From Streptococcus sp. LQJ-218 (lineage in GTDB: Bacteria > Bacillota > Bacilli > Lactobacillales > Streptococcaceae): a stretch of DNA of 64,000 nt. The position numbers and the translations under genes are program-made. Shown here piece after piece: positions 1-8,228 of this stretch (the first letter of the stretch is position 1; each line of letters opens with the position of its first letter). The notes under the pieces were generated by a model, which did no database searches, was not told the origin of the DNA, and worked only from the letters and a program-made list of their open reading frames with translations. The stretch lies in NCBI RefSeq assembly GCF_003428885.1, contig NZ_QQRU01000004.1, positions 124,001 to 188,000 of the forward strand, given 5' to 3'.

Positions 1-230
1 TCAATACACGCGATGCCCTAGAAAAGGGCTTGCTCTTGGTTGGGTCCTCTCGTTCTGGTCGCATCGATTTTGAAAATGCCATCCAAATGATGGAAGTCAA
101 GAAATTTGCCAATCGTCTTAAAAATATCCTTTATCTAGAAGAACCTGTAAGAGAAATTAAAGATATTCACCGTGTCTTTGCAACTGATTTAAACACAGCC
201 TTTAAAACAGTGTTTAAGTGGGAAGTATAG
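1..230 (+). CDS. tarJ: TarJ-like ribulose-5-phosphate reductase, C-terminal end (partial)
   Basis: Open from the window edge in the frame of base 3 to a TAG at 228-230; about 75 residues are visible. The tail resembles the C-terminus of the alcohol-dehydrogenase-like TarJ family, which makes ribitol-5-phosphate (with TarI, CDP-ribitol) for teichoic acid. The call rests mainly on context: in pneumococcal lic1 loci tarI-tarJ directly precede licA-licB-licC, and licA follows here after 16 nt. The catalytic and nucleotide-binding parts are outside the window. Confidence 0.7.
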   Translation, partial: NTRDALEKGLLLVGSSRSGRIDFENAIQMMEVKKFANRLKNILYLEEPVREIKDIHRVFATDLNTAFKTVFKWEV

Positions 231-246
231 GTGCTGGAGGTTAATT

Positions 247-1116
247 GTGGAGAAAATCATAAAAGAAAACATTTCTTCCTTACTTAGTCAAGAAGAGGAA
301 GTCCTCAGTGTTGAGCAACTGGGGGGAATGACTAATCAAAACTATTTGGTCAAAACAACAAATAAGCAATACATCGTTAAGTTCTTTGGTAAAGGGACAG
401 AAAAACTGATCAATCGTCAAGATGAAAAGTACAATCTTGAACTACTCAAAGATTTAGACCTAGATGTCAAAAATTATCTTTTTGATATTGAAGCTGGTAT
501 CAAAGTAAACGAGTATATCGAATCTGCCATTACGCTTGATTCAACGTCAATCAAGACCAAATTTGATAAAATTGCTCCAATATTACAAACGGTTCATGCT
601 TCTGGCAAGGAATTAAGAGGAGAGTTTGCTCCTTTTGAAGAAATCAAAAAATACGAATCCTTGATTGAAGAGAAAATCCCTTATGCCAATTATGAAGCTG
701 TTCGAGAAGAAGTCTTCTCCTTAGAGAAAAGACTGGCTGACTTAGGTGTTGACAGAAAATCTTGTCACATCGATTTGGTGCCTGAAAACTTTATCGAATC
801 ACCTCAAGGACGACTTTATCTGATTGACTGGGAATATTCATCAATGAACGATCCAATGTGGGATTTGGCCTCCCTCTTTTTAGAGTCTGAATTCACTCCC
901 CAAGAGGAAGAATCCTTCTTATCTTACTATGAAAGTGACAAAACACCTGTCTCTCGAGAAAAGATTGCAATCTATAAAATTTTACAAGATACGATTTGGA
1001 GTCTATGGACTGTCTATAAGGAAGAGCAAGGTGCAGATTTTGGTGACTATGGTGTGAATCGTTACCAAAGAGCTGTTAAAGGTTTGGCTTATTATGGAGG
1101 TTCAGATGAAAACTAA
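247..1116 (+). CDS. licA: Choline kinase LicA
   Basis: Phosphorylates choline to phosphocholine in the cytoplasm, the first committed step toward phosphocholine decoration of teichoic acids. The 289-residue product has the APH/choline-kinase fold signature: a Brenner-type HxDxxxxN motif (HIDLVPEN, residues 174-181) and a following DW metal-binding motif (LIDWEYSS, near residue 195). The start is GTG with GGAGG at 236-240, six bases upstream. It follows tarJ by 16 nt and overlaps licB by 11 nt, so the genes are cotranscribed. The gene appears intact. Confidence 0.95.
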   Translation: MEKIIKENISSLLSQEEEVLSVEQLGGMTNQNYLVKTTNKQYIVKFFGKGTEKLINRQDEKYNLELLKDLDLDVKNYLFDIEAGIKVNEYIESAITLDSTSIKTKFDKIAPILQTVHASGKELRGEFAPFEEIKKYESLIEEKIPYANYEAVREEVFSLEKRLADLGVDRKSCHIDLVPENFIESPQGRLYLIDWEYSSMNDPMWDLASLFLESEFTPQEEESFLSYYESDKTPVSREKIAIYKILQDTIWSLWTVYKEEQGADFGDYGVNRYQRAVKGLAYYGGSDEN

Positions 1117-1984
1117 AACTGGAGTTTCTTTTGGTCTACTCTCAGGCATTTTCTGGGGTTTAGGTCTAACGATTAGTGCTTATATCTTTTCGATTTTTAC
1201 AGATTTGTCGCCCTTTGTGGTGGCTGCTGCTCACGATTTCTTGAGTATCTTTATCTTACTAGCTTTTCTTTTGATAAAAGAAGGAAAAGTTCGTCTCTCG
1301 ATTTTCTTAAATGTTCGCAATGTGAGTGTCATCGTCGGAGCCTTGCTAGCAGGACCAATCGGTATGCAGGCCAATCTTTATGCGGTTAAGTATATCGGAA
1401 GTTCCTTAGCTTCATCTGTATCGGCTATTTACCCTGCGATTTCAGTTTTATTGGCTTTCTTCTTTTTGAAGCACAAGATTTCGAAAAATACTGTGTTTGG
1501 GATTGTCTTAATTATTGCAGGGATTATTGCTCAGACCTATAAGGTTGAACAGGTCAATTCCTTCTACATTGGGATTCTCTGTGCTTTGATTTGTGCTATT
1601 GCATGGGGAAGTGAAAGTGTTCTTAGCTCTTTTGCCATGGAAAGTGAATTAAGTGAAATCGAAGCCCTTTTAATCCGTCAAGTGACTTCATTCTTGTCCT
1701 ATCTTGTGATTGTGCTCTTCTCTCATCAGTCATTTGCTGAAGTAGCTAATGGACAGTTACTAGTTCTCATGATTGTCTTTGCTGCCTTTGATATGATTTC
1801 CTACTTGGCTTATTATATCGCTATCAATCGCTTGCAACCAGCCAAGGCTACAGGCTTGAACGTGAGCTATGTAGTATGGACTGTCTTGTTTGCAGTTGTT
1901 TTCTTGGGCGCACCGCTAGATATGCTGACCATTATTACGTCACTTGTTGTCATTGCTGGAGTTTATATTATTATTAAAGAATAA
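1106..1984 (+). CDS. licB: Choline permease LicB
   Basis: Very hydrophobic 292-residue protein with about ten membrane segments and the duplicated EamA/DMT-transporter architecture. It is the choline importer of the lic1 locus, supplying LicA. I chose the ATG at 1106 over the in-frame ATG at 1094 because GGAGG at 1096-1100 sits at correct spacing only for 1106. It overlaps the licA end by 11 nt, which suggests translational coupling, and is followed after 11 nt by licC. Confidence 0.92.
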   Translation: MKTKTGVSFGLLSGIFWGLGLTISAYIFSIFTDLSPFVVAAAHDFLSIFILLAFLLIKEGKVRLSIFLNVRNVSVIVGALLAGPIGMQANLYAVKYIGSSLASSVSAIYPAISVLLAFFFLKHKISKNTVFGIVLIIAGIIAQTYKVEQVNSFYIGILCALICAIAWGSESVLSSFAMESELSEIEALLIRQVTSFLSYLVIVLFSHQSFAEVANGQLLVLMIVFAAFDMISYLAYYIAINRLQPAKATGLNVSYVVWTVLFAVVFLGAPLDMLTIITSLVVIAGVYIIIKE

Positions 1985-1995
1985 AGGAGATTCGT

Positions 1996-2685
1996 GTGAA
2001 AGCCATCATCTTAGCAGCGGGATTGGGAACTCGCTTGCGTCCTATGACTGAAAATACCCCTAAAGCTTTGGTTCAGGTTAATCAAAAACCCCTGATTGAA
2101 TACCAAATTGAGTTTCTAAAAGAAAAAGGGATCCATGACATCATCATCATCGTTGGTTACCTTAAAGAACAATTTGATTACTTGAAAGAAAAATATGGAG
2201 TTCGACTCGTTTTCAATGATAAATACGCTGACTACAATAACTTTTACTCTCTCTATCTTGTAAAAGAAGAATTGGCTAACAGCTATGTTATTGATGCCGA
2301 CAATTATCTCTTTAAAAATATGTTCCGCAATGATTTGACACGTTCGACTTATTTTAGTGTCTATCGTGAAGATTGTACCAACGAATGGTTCTTGGTCTAT
2401 GGAGATGACTACAAGGTTCAAGACATTATTGTTGATAGCAAGGCAGGTCGCATCCTGAGTGGTGTATCCTTCTGGGATGCTCCAACTGCAGAAAAGATTG
2501 TCAGCTTTATCGACAAGGCTTATGCAAGTGGGGAATTTGTTGATCTCTATTGGGACAATATGGTTAAGGACAATATCAAAGAGCTAGATGTCTATGTTGA
2601 AGAATTAGAAGGCAATAGCATCTATGAAATCGATAGTGTTCAAGACTATCATAAATTAGAAGAAATTCTTAAAAACGAAAATTAA
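1996..2685 (+). CDS. licC: CTP:phosphocholine cytidylyltransferase LicC
   Basis: Activates phosphocholine to CDP-choline for transfer onto teichoic acid. The 229-residue protein starts with the nucleotidyltransferase signature: LAAGLGTRLRPMT near residue 5 and the TPKAL segment that follows. The start is GTG, preceded by AAAGGAG at 1984-1989. It is the last gene of the licABC unit, and a strong terminator follows at once. The length matches the family. Confidence 0.95.
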   Translation: MKAIILAAGLGTRLRPMTENTPKALVQVNQKPLIEYQIEFLKEKGIHDIIIIVGYLKEQFDYLKEKYGVRLVFNDKYADYNNFYSLYLVKEELANSYVIDADNYLFKNMFRNDLTRSTYFSVYREDCTNEWFLVYGDDYKVQDIIVDSKAGRILSGVSFWDAPTAEKIVSFIDKAYASGEFVDLYWDNMVKDNIKELDVYVEELEGNSIYEIDSVQDYHKLEEILKNEN

Positions 2686-2692
2686 AGATTCC

Positions 2693-2732
2693 AACATCTG
2701 GCTAAAATAGTCGGATGTTTTTTGATTTTTTT
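2693..2732 (+). terminator. Rho-independent terminator after licC
   Basis: A roughly 12-bp stem (AACATCTGGCTA pairing with TAGTCGGATGTT, two G-U pairs, AAA loop) is followed by two T runs. The T tract runs directly into the competence cin-box of dprA. Confidence 0.85.
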
Positions 2733-2739
2733 ACGAATA
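2732..2739 (+). promoter_or_regulatory. SigX/ComX cin-box (TACGAATA) for dprA
   Basis: Exact match to the late-competence promoter element TACGAATA, preceded by the T-rich tract typical of such promoters and 33 bp before the dprA start. DprA is a known late competence gene in streptococci, so the site is expected here. Confidence 0.9.
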
Positions 2740-2772
2740 GATAGATGAGTAGAAAAAGAAATGGAGCTATTT

Positions 2773-3621
2773 ATGAAAATCACAAACTATGAAATCTATA
2801 AGTTTAAAAAATCAGGTTTGACCAATCAACAGGTTTTGAAGGTCCTAGAATATGGTGAAAATTTCGATCAAGAACTGTTGTTAGGAGATATTGCAGATAT
2901 ATCAGGTTGCCGAAATCCAGCCGTTTTTATGGAACGTTATTTTCAGATAGATGATGCGCATTTGGAGAAGGAGTTTCAAAAATTTCCATCTTTCTCTATT
3001 TTAGATGACTGTTATCCTTGGGATTTGAGTGAAATATATGATGCACCTGTGCTTTTATTTTACAAGGGGAATTTGGATCTCTTGAAATTTCCTAAGGTAG
3101 CAGTCGTAGGAAGTCGTGCTTGTAGTAAACAGGGAGCTAAGTCAGTTGAAAAAGTCATTCAAGGCTTGGAAAATGAACTGGTTGTCGTCAGTGGATTAGC
3201 CAAGGGGATTGATACAGCAGCTCATATGGCAGCTCTTCAGAATGGCGGAAAAACCATTGCAGTGATTGGAACAGGTCTGGATGTGTTTTATCCTAAAGCC
3301 AATAAACGCTTGCAAGACTACATCGGAAATGATCATCTGGTTCTCAGTGAGTACGGACCAGGCGAACAACCCTTGAAATTTCATTTTCCTGCCCGTAATC
3401 GCATCATTGCTGGACTTTGCCGTGGCGTGATTGTAGCAGAGGCTAAGATGCGCTCGGGTAGTCTCATTACCTGTGAGAGGGCAATGGAAGAAGGACGCGA
3501 TGTCTTTGCTATTCCTGGTAGCATTTTAGATGGCCTATCAGACGGTTGTCATTATTTGATTCAAGAAGGGGCAAAATTGGTCACCAGTGGGCAAGATGTT
3601 CTTGCGGAATTTGAATTTTAA
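2773..3621 (+). CDS. dprA: DNA processing protein DprA
   Basis: Cytoplasmic DNA-uptake factor that protects incoming single strands and loads RecA during natural transformation. The 282-residue protein has an N-terminal SAM-like region and the Rossmann-like DprA core, with visible VGSRACSKQG, SGLAKGIDTAAH and GTGLDVFYPKAN segments and PARNRII. The start is set at ATG 2773 rather than the in-frame ATG at 2761, because GGAG at 2763-2766 then serves as ribosome-binding site and the length equals pneumococcal DprA. The cin-box at 2732 makes it a late competence gene. Confidence 0.95.
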   Translation: MKITNYEIYKFKKSGLTNQQVLKVLEYGENFDQELLLGDIADISGCRNPAVFMERYFQIDDAHLEKEFQKFPSFSILDDCYPWDLSEIYDAPVLLFYKGNLDLLKFPKVAVVGSRACSKQGAKSVEKVIQGLENELVVVSGLAKGIDTAAHMAALQNGGKTIAVIGTGLDVFYPKANKRLQDYIGNDHLVLSEYGPGEQPLKFHFPARNRIIAGLCRGVIVAEAKMRSGSLITCERAMEEGRDVFAIPGSILDGLSDGCHYLIQEGAKLVTSGQDVLAEFEF

Positions 3622-3674
3622 AATGAAATTTCTCTTTTTAAACTAACTTTTCTTCTATATATAGTAGCTAAGTC

Positions 3675-3703
3675 TTGACAGTTATGGCAAAATGGTTTAC
3701 ACT
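3675..3703 (+). promoter_or_regulatory. Promoter for topA
   Basis: TTGACA at 3675-3680, a 17-bp spacer, then TACACT at 3698-3703; 35 bp upstream of the topA start. Confidence 0.7.
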
Positions 3704-3738
3704 TTATAAAGTTTATTACTTTGAAAAGGAGTGATACT

Positions 3739-5826
3739 GTGGCTACGGCAACAAAAAAGAAAAAATCAACTGTTAAAAAAAATCTAGTAATCGTGGAGTC
3801 GCCTGCTAAGGCCAAGACGATTGAAAAATATCTCGGCAGAAACTACAAGGTTTTAGCCAGTGTCGGTCATATCCGTGATTTGAAGAAATCCAGTATGTCC
3901 GTCGATATTGAAAATAATTATGAACCGCAATATATCAATATCCGAGGAAAAGGTCCTCTCATTAATGACTTGAAAAAAGAAGCCAAAAAAGCTAATAAAG
4001 TCTTTCTGGCGAGTGACCCGGACCGTGAAGGAGAAGCGATTTCTTGGCATTTGGCCCATATTCTCAACTTAGATGAAAATGATGCCAACCGTGTGGTCTT
4101 CAATGAAATTACCAAGGATGCGGTCAAAAATGCTTTTAAAGAACCGCGTAAGATTGATATGGACTTGGTCGATGCCCAACAGGCACGCCGTGTCCTGGAC
4201 CGCTTGGTAGGCTATTCGATTTCCCCTATTTTATGGAAGAAGGTTAAAAAGGGCTTGTCAGCAGGTCGCGTCCAGTCCATTGCGCTTAAGTTAATCATTG
4301 ACCGTGAGAATGAAATCAATGCCTTTCAGCCTGAAGAATACTGGACAATTGATGGTATCTTTAAAAAGGGAACCAAGCAATTTCAGGCTGCTTTCTATGG
4401 AGTAGATGGTAAAAAGCTGAAACTGACTAGCAATGATGAGGTCAAGGAAGTTCTGTCTCGTCTGACTGGTAAAGACTTTTCAGTGGATCAGGTAGATAAG
4501 AAAGAGCGCAAACGAAATGCTCCTTTACCCTATACCACTTCATCTATGCAGATGGATGCTGCCAATAAAATCAATTTCCGTACTCGAAAAACCATGATGG
4601 TTGCCCAACAGCTCTATGAGGGGATTAATATTGGTTCTGGTGTTCAAGGTTTGATTACCTATATGCGTACAGATTCGACTCGTATCAGTCCAGTGGCACA
4701 GAACGAAGCAGCAAGTTTCATTACGGACCGTTTTGGTAGCAAGTATTCTAGGCATGGTAGCAAGGTCAAAAATGCATCAGGAGCTCAGGATGCCCATGAA
4801 GCTATTCGCCCGTCTAGCGTTTTTAATACACCTGAAAGCATCGCTAAGTATCTGGACAAGGATCAGCTCAAGCTTTATACTCTTATCTGGAATCGTTTTG
4901 TAGCGAGTCAGATGACAGCTGCTGTTTTTGATACCATGGCTGTTAAATTATCTCAAAATGGGGTTCAATTTGCTGCGAATGGTAGTCAGGTTAAGTTTGA
5001 TGGTTATCTTGCCATTTATAATGATTCTGACAAGAATAAAATGTTACCAGATATGGTTGTTGGAGATGTAGTCAAACAGGTCAATAGTAAACCAGAGCAA
5101 CATTTCACCCAACCGCCTGCCCGTTATTCTGAAGCAACACTGATTAAGACCTTGGAGGAAAATGGGGTTGGACGTCCGTCCACCTACGCGCCAACCATTG
5201 AAACCATTCAGAAACGTTATTATGTCCGTCTTGCAGCCAAACGTTTTGAACCAACAGAGTTGGGAGAAATTGTTAACAAGCTCATTGTTGAATATTTCCC
5301 AGATATCGTAAACGTGACCTTCACAGCTGAAATGGAGGGCAAACTGGATGACGTCGAAGTAGGAAAAGAGCAGTGGCAACGTGTCATTGATGCCTTTTAC
5401 AAACCTTTCTCTAAAGAGGTTGCCAAGGCTGAAGAAGAAATGGAAAAAATCCAAATTAAGGATGAACCAGCTGGGTTTGACTGTGAAGTGTGTGGCAGTC
5501 CAATGGTCATTAAACTTGGTCGTTTTGGTAAGTTCTACGCTTGTAGCAACTTCCCAGATTGTCGTCATACCCAAGCAATCGTTAAAGAGATTGGGGTTGA
5601 GTGTCCAAGTTGTCATCAGGGACAAATCATTGAGCGAAAAACCAAACGTAATCGTCTCTTCTATGGTTGCAATCGCTACCCAGAATGTGAATTTACCTCT
5701 TGGGACAAGCCTGTTGGTCGTGACTGTCCAAAATGTGGCAACTTCCTTATGGAGAAGAAGGTCCGTGGTGGTGGCAAGCAGGTTGTTTGTAGCAAAGGTG
5801 ACTACGAGGAAGAAAAGATTAAATAA
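3739..5826 (+). CDS. topA: DNA topoisomerase I
   Basis: Type IA topoisomerase that relaxes negative supercoils. The 695-residue protein has an N-terminal Toprim domain ([30 protein letters not shown]), the active-site region [10 protein letters not shown] with the catalytic tyrosine, the GVGRPSTYA motif, and a C-terminal zinc-ribbon region. The first two ribbons carry four cysteines (CxxC...C...C); the last keeps only three. The start is GTG 3739, preceded by AAAAGGAG at 3724-3731; the upstream in-frame TTG at 3721 would bury that site. Monocistronic between its own promoter and a terminator. Confidence 0.96.
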   Translation: MATATKKKKSTVKKNLVIVESPAKAKTIEKYLGRNYKVLASVGHIRDLKKSSMSVDIENNYEPQYINIRGKGPLINDLKKEAKKANKVFLASDPDREGEAISWHLAHILNLDENDANRVVFNEITKDAVKNAFKEPRKIDMDLVDAQQARRVLDRLVGYSISPILWKKVKKGLSAGRVQSIALKLIIDRENEINAFQPEEYWTIDGIFKKGTKQFQAAFYGVDGKKLKLTSNDEVKEVLSRLTGKDFSVDQVDKKERKRNAPLPYTTSSMQMDAANKINFRTRKTMMVAQQLYEGINIGSGVQGLITYMRTDSTRISPVAQNEAASFITDRFGSKYSRHGSKVKNASGAQDAHEAIRPSSVFNTPESIAKYLDKDQLKLYTLIWNRFVASQMTAAVFDTMAVKLSQNGVQFAANGSQVKFDGYLAIYNDSDKNKMLPDMVVGDVVKQVNSKPEQHFTQPPARYSEATLIKTLEENGVGRPSTYAPTIETIQKRYYVRLAAKRFEPTELGEIVNKLIVEYFPDIVNVTFTAEMEGKLDDVEVGKEQWQRVIDAFYKPFSKEVAKAEEEMEKIQIKDEPAGFDCEVCGSPMVIKLGRFGKFYACSNFPDCRHTQAIVKEIGVECPSCHQGQIIERKTKRNRLFYGCNRYPECEFTSWDKPVGRDCPKCGNFLMEKKVRGGGKQVVCSKGDYEEEKIK

Positions 5827-5829
5827 GAA

Positions 5830-5862
5830 GAGAGTCCTGAAAGTGAATTTCGGGCTCTTTTT
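5830..5862 (+). terminator. Terminator after topA
   Basis: Imperfect hairpin (AGAGTCCTGAAA against TTTCGGGCTCT) followed by TTTTT, four bases after the topA stop. Confidence 0.75.
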
Positions 5863-5917
5863 GGTTAGAACTTGACAAAATTCATCATTGTATGCGAAAC
5901 TAGAAGAAGATTATTTT

Positions 5918-6113
5918 ATACTCAATGAAAATCAAAGATCAAACTAGGAAACTAGCCACAGGTTGCTCAAAACACTGTTTTGAGGTTGTGGATATAACTG
6001 ACGAAGTCAGCTCAAAACACTGTTTTGAGGTTGTGGATAGAACTGACGAAGTCAGTAACCCTACCTACGGCAAGGCGACGTTGACGCGGTTTGAAGAGAT
6101 TTTCGAAGAGTAT
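5918..6113 (-). repeat. BOX element, boxA-boxB-boxB-boxC in minus orientation
   Basis: On the plus strand it begins with ATACTCAATGAAAATC (boxC end) and ends with TTTCGAAGAGTAT (boxA end). The two middle modules at 5965-6009 and 6010-6054 are 45-bp boxB copies differing at one or two bases, each containing the palindrome CTCAAAACACTGTTTTGAG. The boxA part holds a CTACGGCAAGGCGACG core, familiar from BOX-PCR priming sites. It lies between topA and the ybaN-like gene. Confidence 0.93.
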
Positions 6114-6128
6114 TAATTAGGAGAAGTT

Positions 6129-6488
6129 ATGCGTTTTATTTATCTGATAATTGGTTTTTTATCACTTGCCTTGGCTATTGTTGGGGTTGTTTTGCCCTTG
6201 TTGCCTACAACTCCTTTTCTGTTGTTGTCTATTGCTTGTTTCTCCAGAAGTTCCAAGCGTTTTGAAGATTGGTTGTATCATACCAAACTCTATCAGACTT
6301 ACGTAGCGGACTTTCGTGAAACCAAGTCTATTGCGCGTGAACGTAAGAAAAAAATCATCGTTTCTATTTACATCTTGATGGGAATTTCCATTTATTTTGC
6401 ACCTCTTTTACCAGTCAAAATTGGTCTAGGAGCTTTGACCATCTTTATCACCTATTATCTCTTTAAGGTTATTCCAGACAAAGAATAA
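6129..6488 (+). CDS. YbaN/DUF454 family inner-membrane protein
   Basis: Small 119-residue membrane protein with an N-terminal hydrophobic segment (residues about 4-35, containing PLLPTTPFLLLS, a DUF454 hallmark), a polar middle with SRSSKRFEDWL, and C-terminal hydrophobic segments. The function of this family is not established. The ribosome-binding site AGGAG is at 6119-6123. It lies directly after a BOX element, so its transcript may begin in or read through that repeat. Confidence 0.8.
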   Translation: MRFIYLIIGFLSLALAIVGVVLPLLPTTPFLLLSIACFSRSSKRFEDWLYHTKLYQTYVADFRETKSIARERKKKIIVSIYILMGISIYFAPLLPVKIGLGALTIFITYYLFKVIPDKE

Positions 6489-6542
6489 GTAAAATTTGTA
6501 ACTATTTCCCTTGATAAAATTGAAAACATATTTACAACAATA

Positions 6543-6551
6543 TGATATAAT
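6543..6551 (+). promoter_or_regulatory. Extended -10 promoter for cutC
   Basis: TGATATAAT: TATAAT at 6546-6551 with the upstream TGN element. TTGAAA at 6521-6526 is a poorly spaced (19 bp) candidate -35. It lies 30 bp before the cutC start. Confidence 0.65.
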
Positions 6552-6581
6552 AAATTCAAAGTAATACTCAAGGAGAATCAA

Positions 6582-7214
6582 ATGATTTACGAATTTTGTG
6601 CTGAAAATGTGTCCTTGCTTGAAAAAGCGATGCAGGCTGGAGCTCGTCGAATCGAACTCTGTGATAATCTAGCAGTTGGTGGAACAACTCCAAGTTACGG
6701 AGTGACAAAGGCAGCTGTGGAACTGGCGGCCGACTACGATACGACCATTATGACTATGATTCGTCCACGTGGTGGCGACTTTGTCTATAATGATATGGAA
6801 ATTGCAATTATGTTAGAGGACATTCGTTTGACTGCTCAAGCTGGAAGTCAAGGGGTTGTATTTGGAGCTTTAACTGCTGATAAGAAGTTGGATAAGCCTA
6901 ATCTGGAAAAGTTAATTACTGCATCAAAAGGAATGGAAATTGTCTTTCATATGGCCTTTGATGAATTGAGAGAAGAAGATCAGTCGGAAGCTATTGACTG
7001 GCTCAGCCAAGCTGGAGTCACTCGTATCTTAACTCGTGCTGGTGTGTCTGGCGATTCACTAGACAAACGTTTTGCTCACTATCACAGAATTTTGGAACAC
7101 GCTAAAGGTAAGATTGAAATTCTACCTGGTGGGGGGATTGACCTTGACAACCGTCAAACCTTTATCGACCGACTGGGTGTGACCCAATTACATGGAACTA
7201 AGGTTGTCTTTTAA
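6582..7214 (+). CDS. cutC: CutC family protein
   Basis: The 210-residue TIM-barrel protein has CutC signatures: MIYEFCAEN at the start, ARRIELCDNLAVGG (residues about 22-35), MIRPRGGDF, and HMAFDE in the second half. The family is linked to copper homeostasis, but its reaction is not firmly known. The ribosome-binding site AAGGAGAA precedes the ATG and a consensus extended -10 lies upstream. Ends before a hairpin terminator at 7227. Confidence 0.88.
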   Translation: MIYEFCAENVSLLEKAMQAGARRIELCDNLAVGGTTPSYGVTKAAVELAADYDTTIMTMIRPRGGDFVYNDMEIAIMLEDIRLTAQAGSQGVVFGALTADKKLDKPNLEKLITASKGMEIVFHMAFDELREEDQSEAIDWLSQAGVTRILTRAGVSGDSLDKRFAHYHRILEHAKGKIEILPGGGIDLDNRQTFIDRLGVTQLHGTKVVF

Positions 7215-7226
7215 AAAATAGAAAGG

Positions 7227-7253
7227 AACTGCTAGCCTTGGGTAGCAGTTTTC
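7227..7253 (+). terminator. Hairpin terminator after cutC
   Basis: Perfect 8-bp stem AACTGCTA / TAGCAGTT around an 8-nt loop, followed by a short T run. It sits immediately before the next start codon (7258), which has no obvious ribosome-binding site. Confidence 0.6.
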
Positions 7254-7257
7254 ACTT

Positions 7258-7914
7258 ATGTTTGAAATTTTTAAATCCTATCAGTTTAATCAAGAAAAGG
7301 CTCATGCTTTTGGTTTTGTAGAAAATGGGGGAGTCTGGACCTATAGTTGTCAGATTTTGCAGGGTGACTTTGTCATGACTGTGTCCGTAGTTGATGGAAA
7401 CTTGAGTTTTCAAGTCTTTGACCAGGAAACTGGTGACCTCTATCCTCAAGTCCATATGGAAAGCATGAGAGGAATTTTTGTCGGAGGTGTTCGAGAGGCA
7501 TGTATGAAGATTCTTTACCAAATTCGGAAGATTTGTTTTGATGCGCAAGATTTTGTCTGTCCTCAGACTAAGCGAATCATGACTCAGATTCAGAAAAAAT
7601 ATGGTAATCAGTTGGAATATCTATGGGAGAAATCTCCTGATACAGCAGTATTACGGCATGAAGGAAATCAAAAGTGGTATGCCGTCTTGATGAAAATCTC
7701 TTGGGACAAGCTTGAAAAGGACAGAGAAGGATTAGTGGAAGCCGTCAATCTAAAGCATGATCAAGTAGCTGATTTGTTGGTAAAAAAAGGGATTTATCCA
7801 GCTTTTCATATGAATAAACGTTACTGGATTAGTGTGGCGCTTGATGATAGTCTAACTGACGAAAAGGTACTTGAATTATTTGAGAAAAGTTATTTTCTGA
7901 CTTCAAAAAAATGA
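7258..7914 (+). CDS. MmcQ/YjbR-like domain protein
   Basis: Hypothetical 218-residue protein. The C-terminal half resembles the MmcQ/YjbR fold (WYAVLMKISWDKL; VEAVNLKHD; GIYPAFHMNKRYWISVALD); the N-terminal half resembles the partner domain found fused to it in streptococci. This fold is sometimes called DNA-binding, but the function is unknown. No Shine-Dalgarno sequence precedes the ATG because a terminator hairpin occupies 7227-7250; the start is therefore uncertain, although the N-terminus reads like a coding sequence. Confidence 0.72.
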   Translation: MFEIFKSYQFNQEKAHAFGFVENGGVWTYSCQILQGDFVMTVSVVDGNLSFQVFDQETGDLYPQVHMESMRGIFVGGVREACMKILYQIRKICFDAQDFVCPQTKRIMTQIQKKYGNQLEYLWEKSPDTAVLRHEGNQKWYAVLMKISWDKLEKDREGLVEAVNLKHDQVADLLVKKGIYPAFHMNKRYWISVALDDSLTDEKVLELFEKSYFLTSKK

Positions 7915-7971
7915 AATTATATGTTTGATTTTTCAAATACTTTCAATTAGCAAAATATTCTCTACTGAAGA

Positions 7972-7986
7972 AATTTTCAGAAAATA
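7972..7986 (+). promoter_or_regulatory. CodY-like operator upstream of the leu operon
   Basis: AATTTTCAGAAAATA matches the CodY consensus AATTTTCWGAAAATT at 14 of 15 positions and ends 12 bp before the -35 box. CodY represses branched-chain amino acid genes when these amino acids are plentiful, so the location makes biological sense. Confidence 0.8.
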
Positions 7987-7998
7987 TTGGATTTTTTC

Positions 7999-8027
7999 TT
8001 GACAAGTCTTTTTGCCTATGCTAAAAT
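7999..8027 (+). promoter_or_regulatory. Promoter of the leu leader/operon
   Basis: TTGACA at 7999-8004, 17-bp spacer, TAAAAT at 8022-8027 with an upstream TGC (extended -10). It lies 36 bp before the leader-peptide start. Confidence 0.88.
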
Positions 8028-8063
8028 ACTAAACAAGATATCAAACGAAGGAGAAAGTCAAAC

Positions 8064-8117
8064 ATGAAAACAGCTAAGTTTAATCAATTTGCTTTGTTGT
8101 TGAGGTACTCGGGCTAG
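8064..8117 (+). CDS. leu operon leader peptide (17 aa)
   Basis: Reads MKTAKFNQFALLLRYSG. The ATG has GAAGGAGAAAG (8047-8057) in front of it. Three consecutive TTG leucine codons occupy 8094-8102. Together with the downstream alternative hairpins this is a classic leucine attenuation leader: ribosome stalling at the Leu codons when charged tRNA-Leu is scarce would favour the antiterminator. It precedes leuA by 111 nt. Confidence 0.87.
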   Translation: MKTAKFNQFALLLRYSG

Positions 8118-8199
8118 TGCAAAAGCATTAGTCCTGTTTGGCTTACCAAGCGGGAGTAAATCAACATCTCGCTTGGAACTCCGAGCGAGATGTTTTTTT
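8111..8199 (+). terminator. leu attenuator: pause hairpin, antiterminator strand and terminator
   Basis: A first hairpin (8111-8120 with 8125-8134) overlaps the leader stop codon. A terminator hairpin pairs 8163-8176 with 8181-8194 (14 bp, one G-U) and ends in a run of seven Ts. The segment CCAAGCG at 8146-8152 can instead pair with CGCTTGG at 8170-8176, the left arm of the terminator, giving an antiterminator. Pairings were worked out by eye. Confidence 0.85.
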
Positions 8200-8228
8200 A
8201 AAACCAAATTTAGAAAAGGGGAAATCTT

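Noticed and set aside
5044..5625. Long minus-strand open frame of 193 codons inside topA
   Set aside because: Shadow of the strongly supported topA frame; no motifs or start signals.
5925..6116. 63-codon open frame inside the BOX element
   Set aside because: Made entirely of repeat sequence with duplicated modules and no ribosome-binding site; not a gene.
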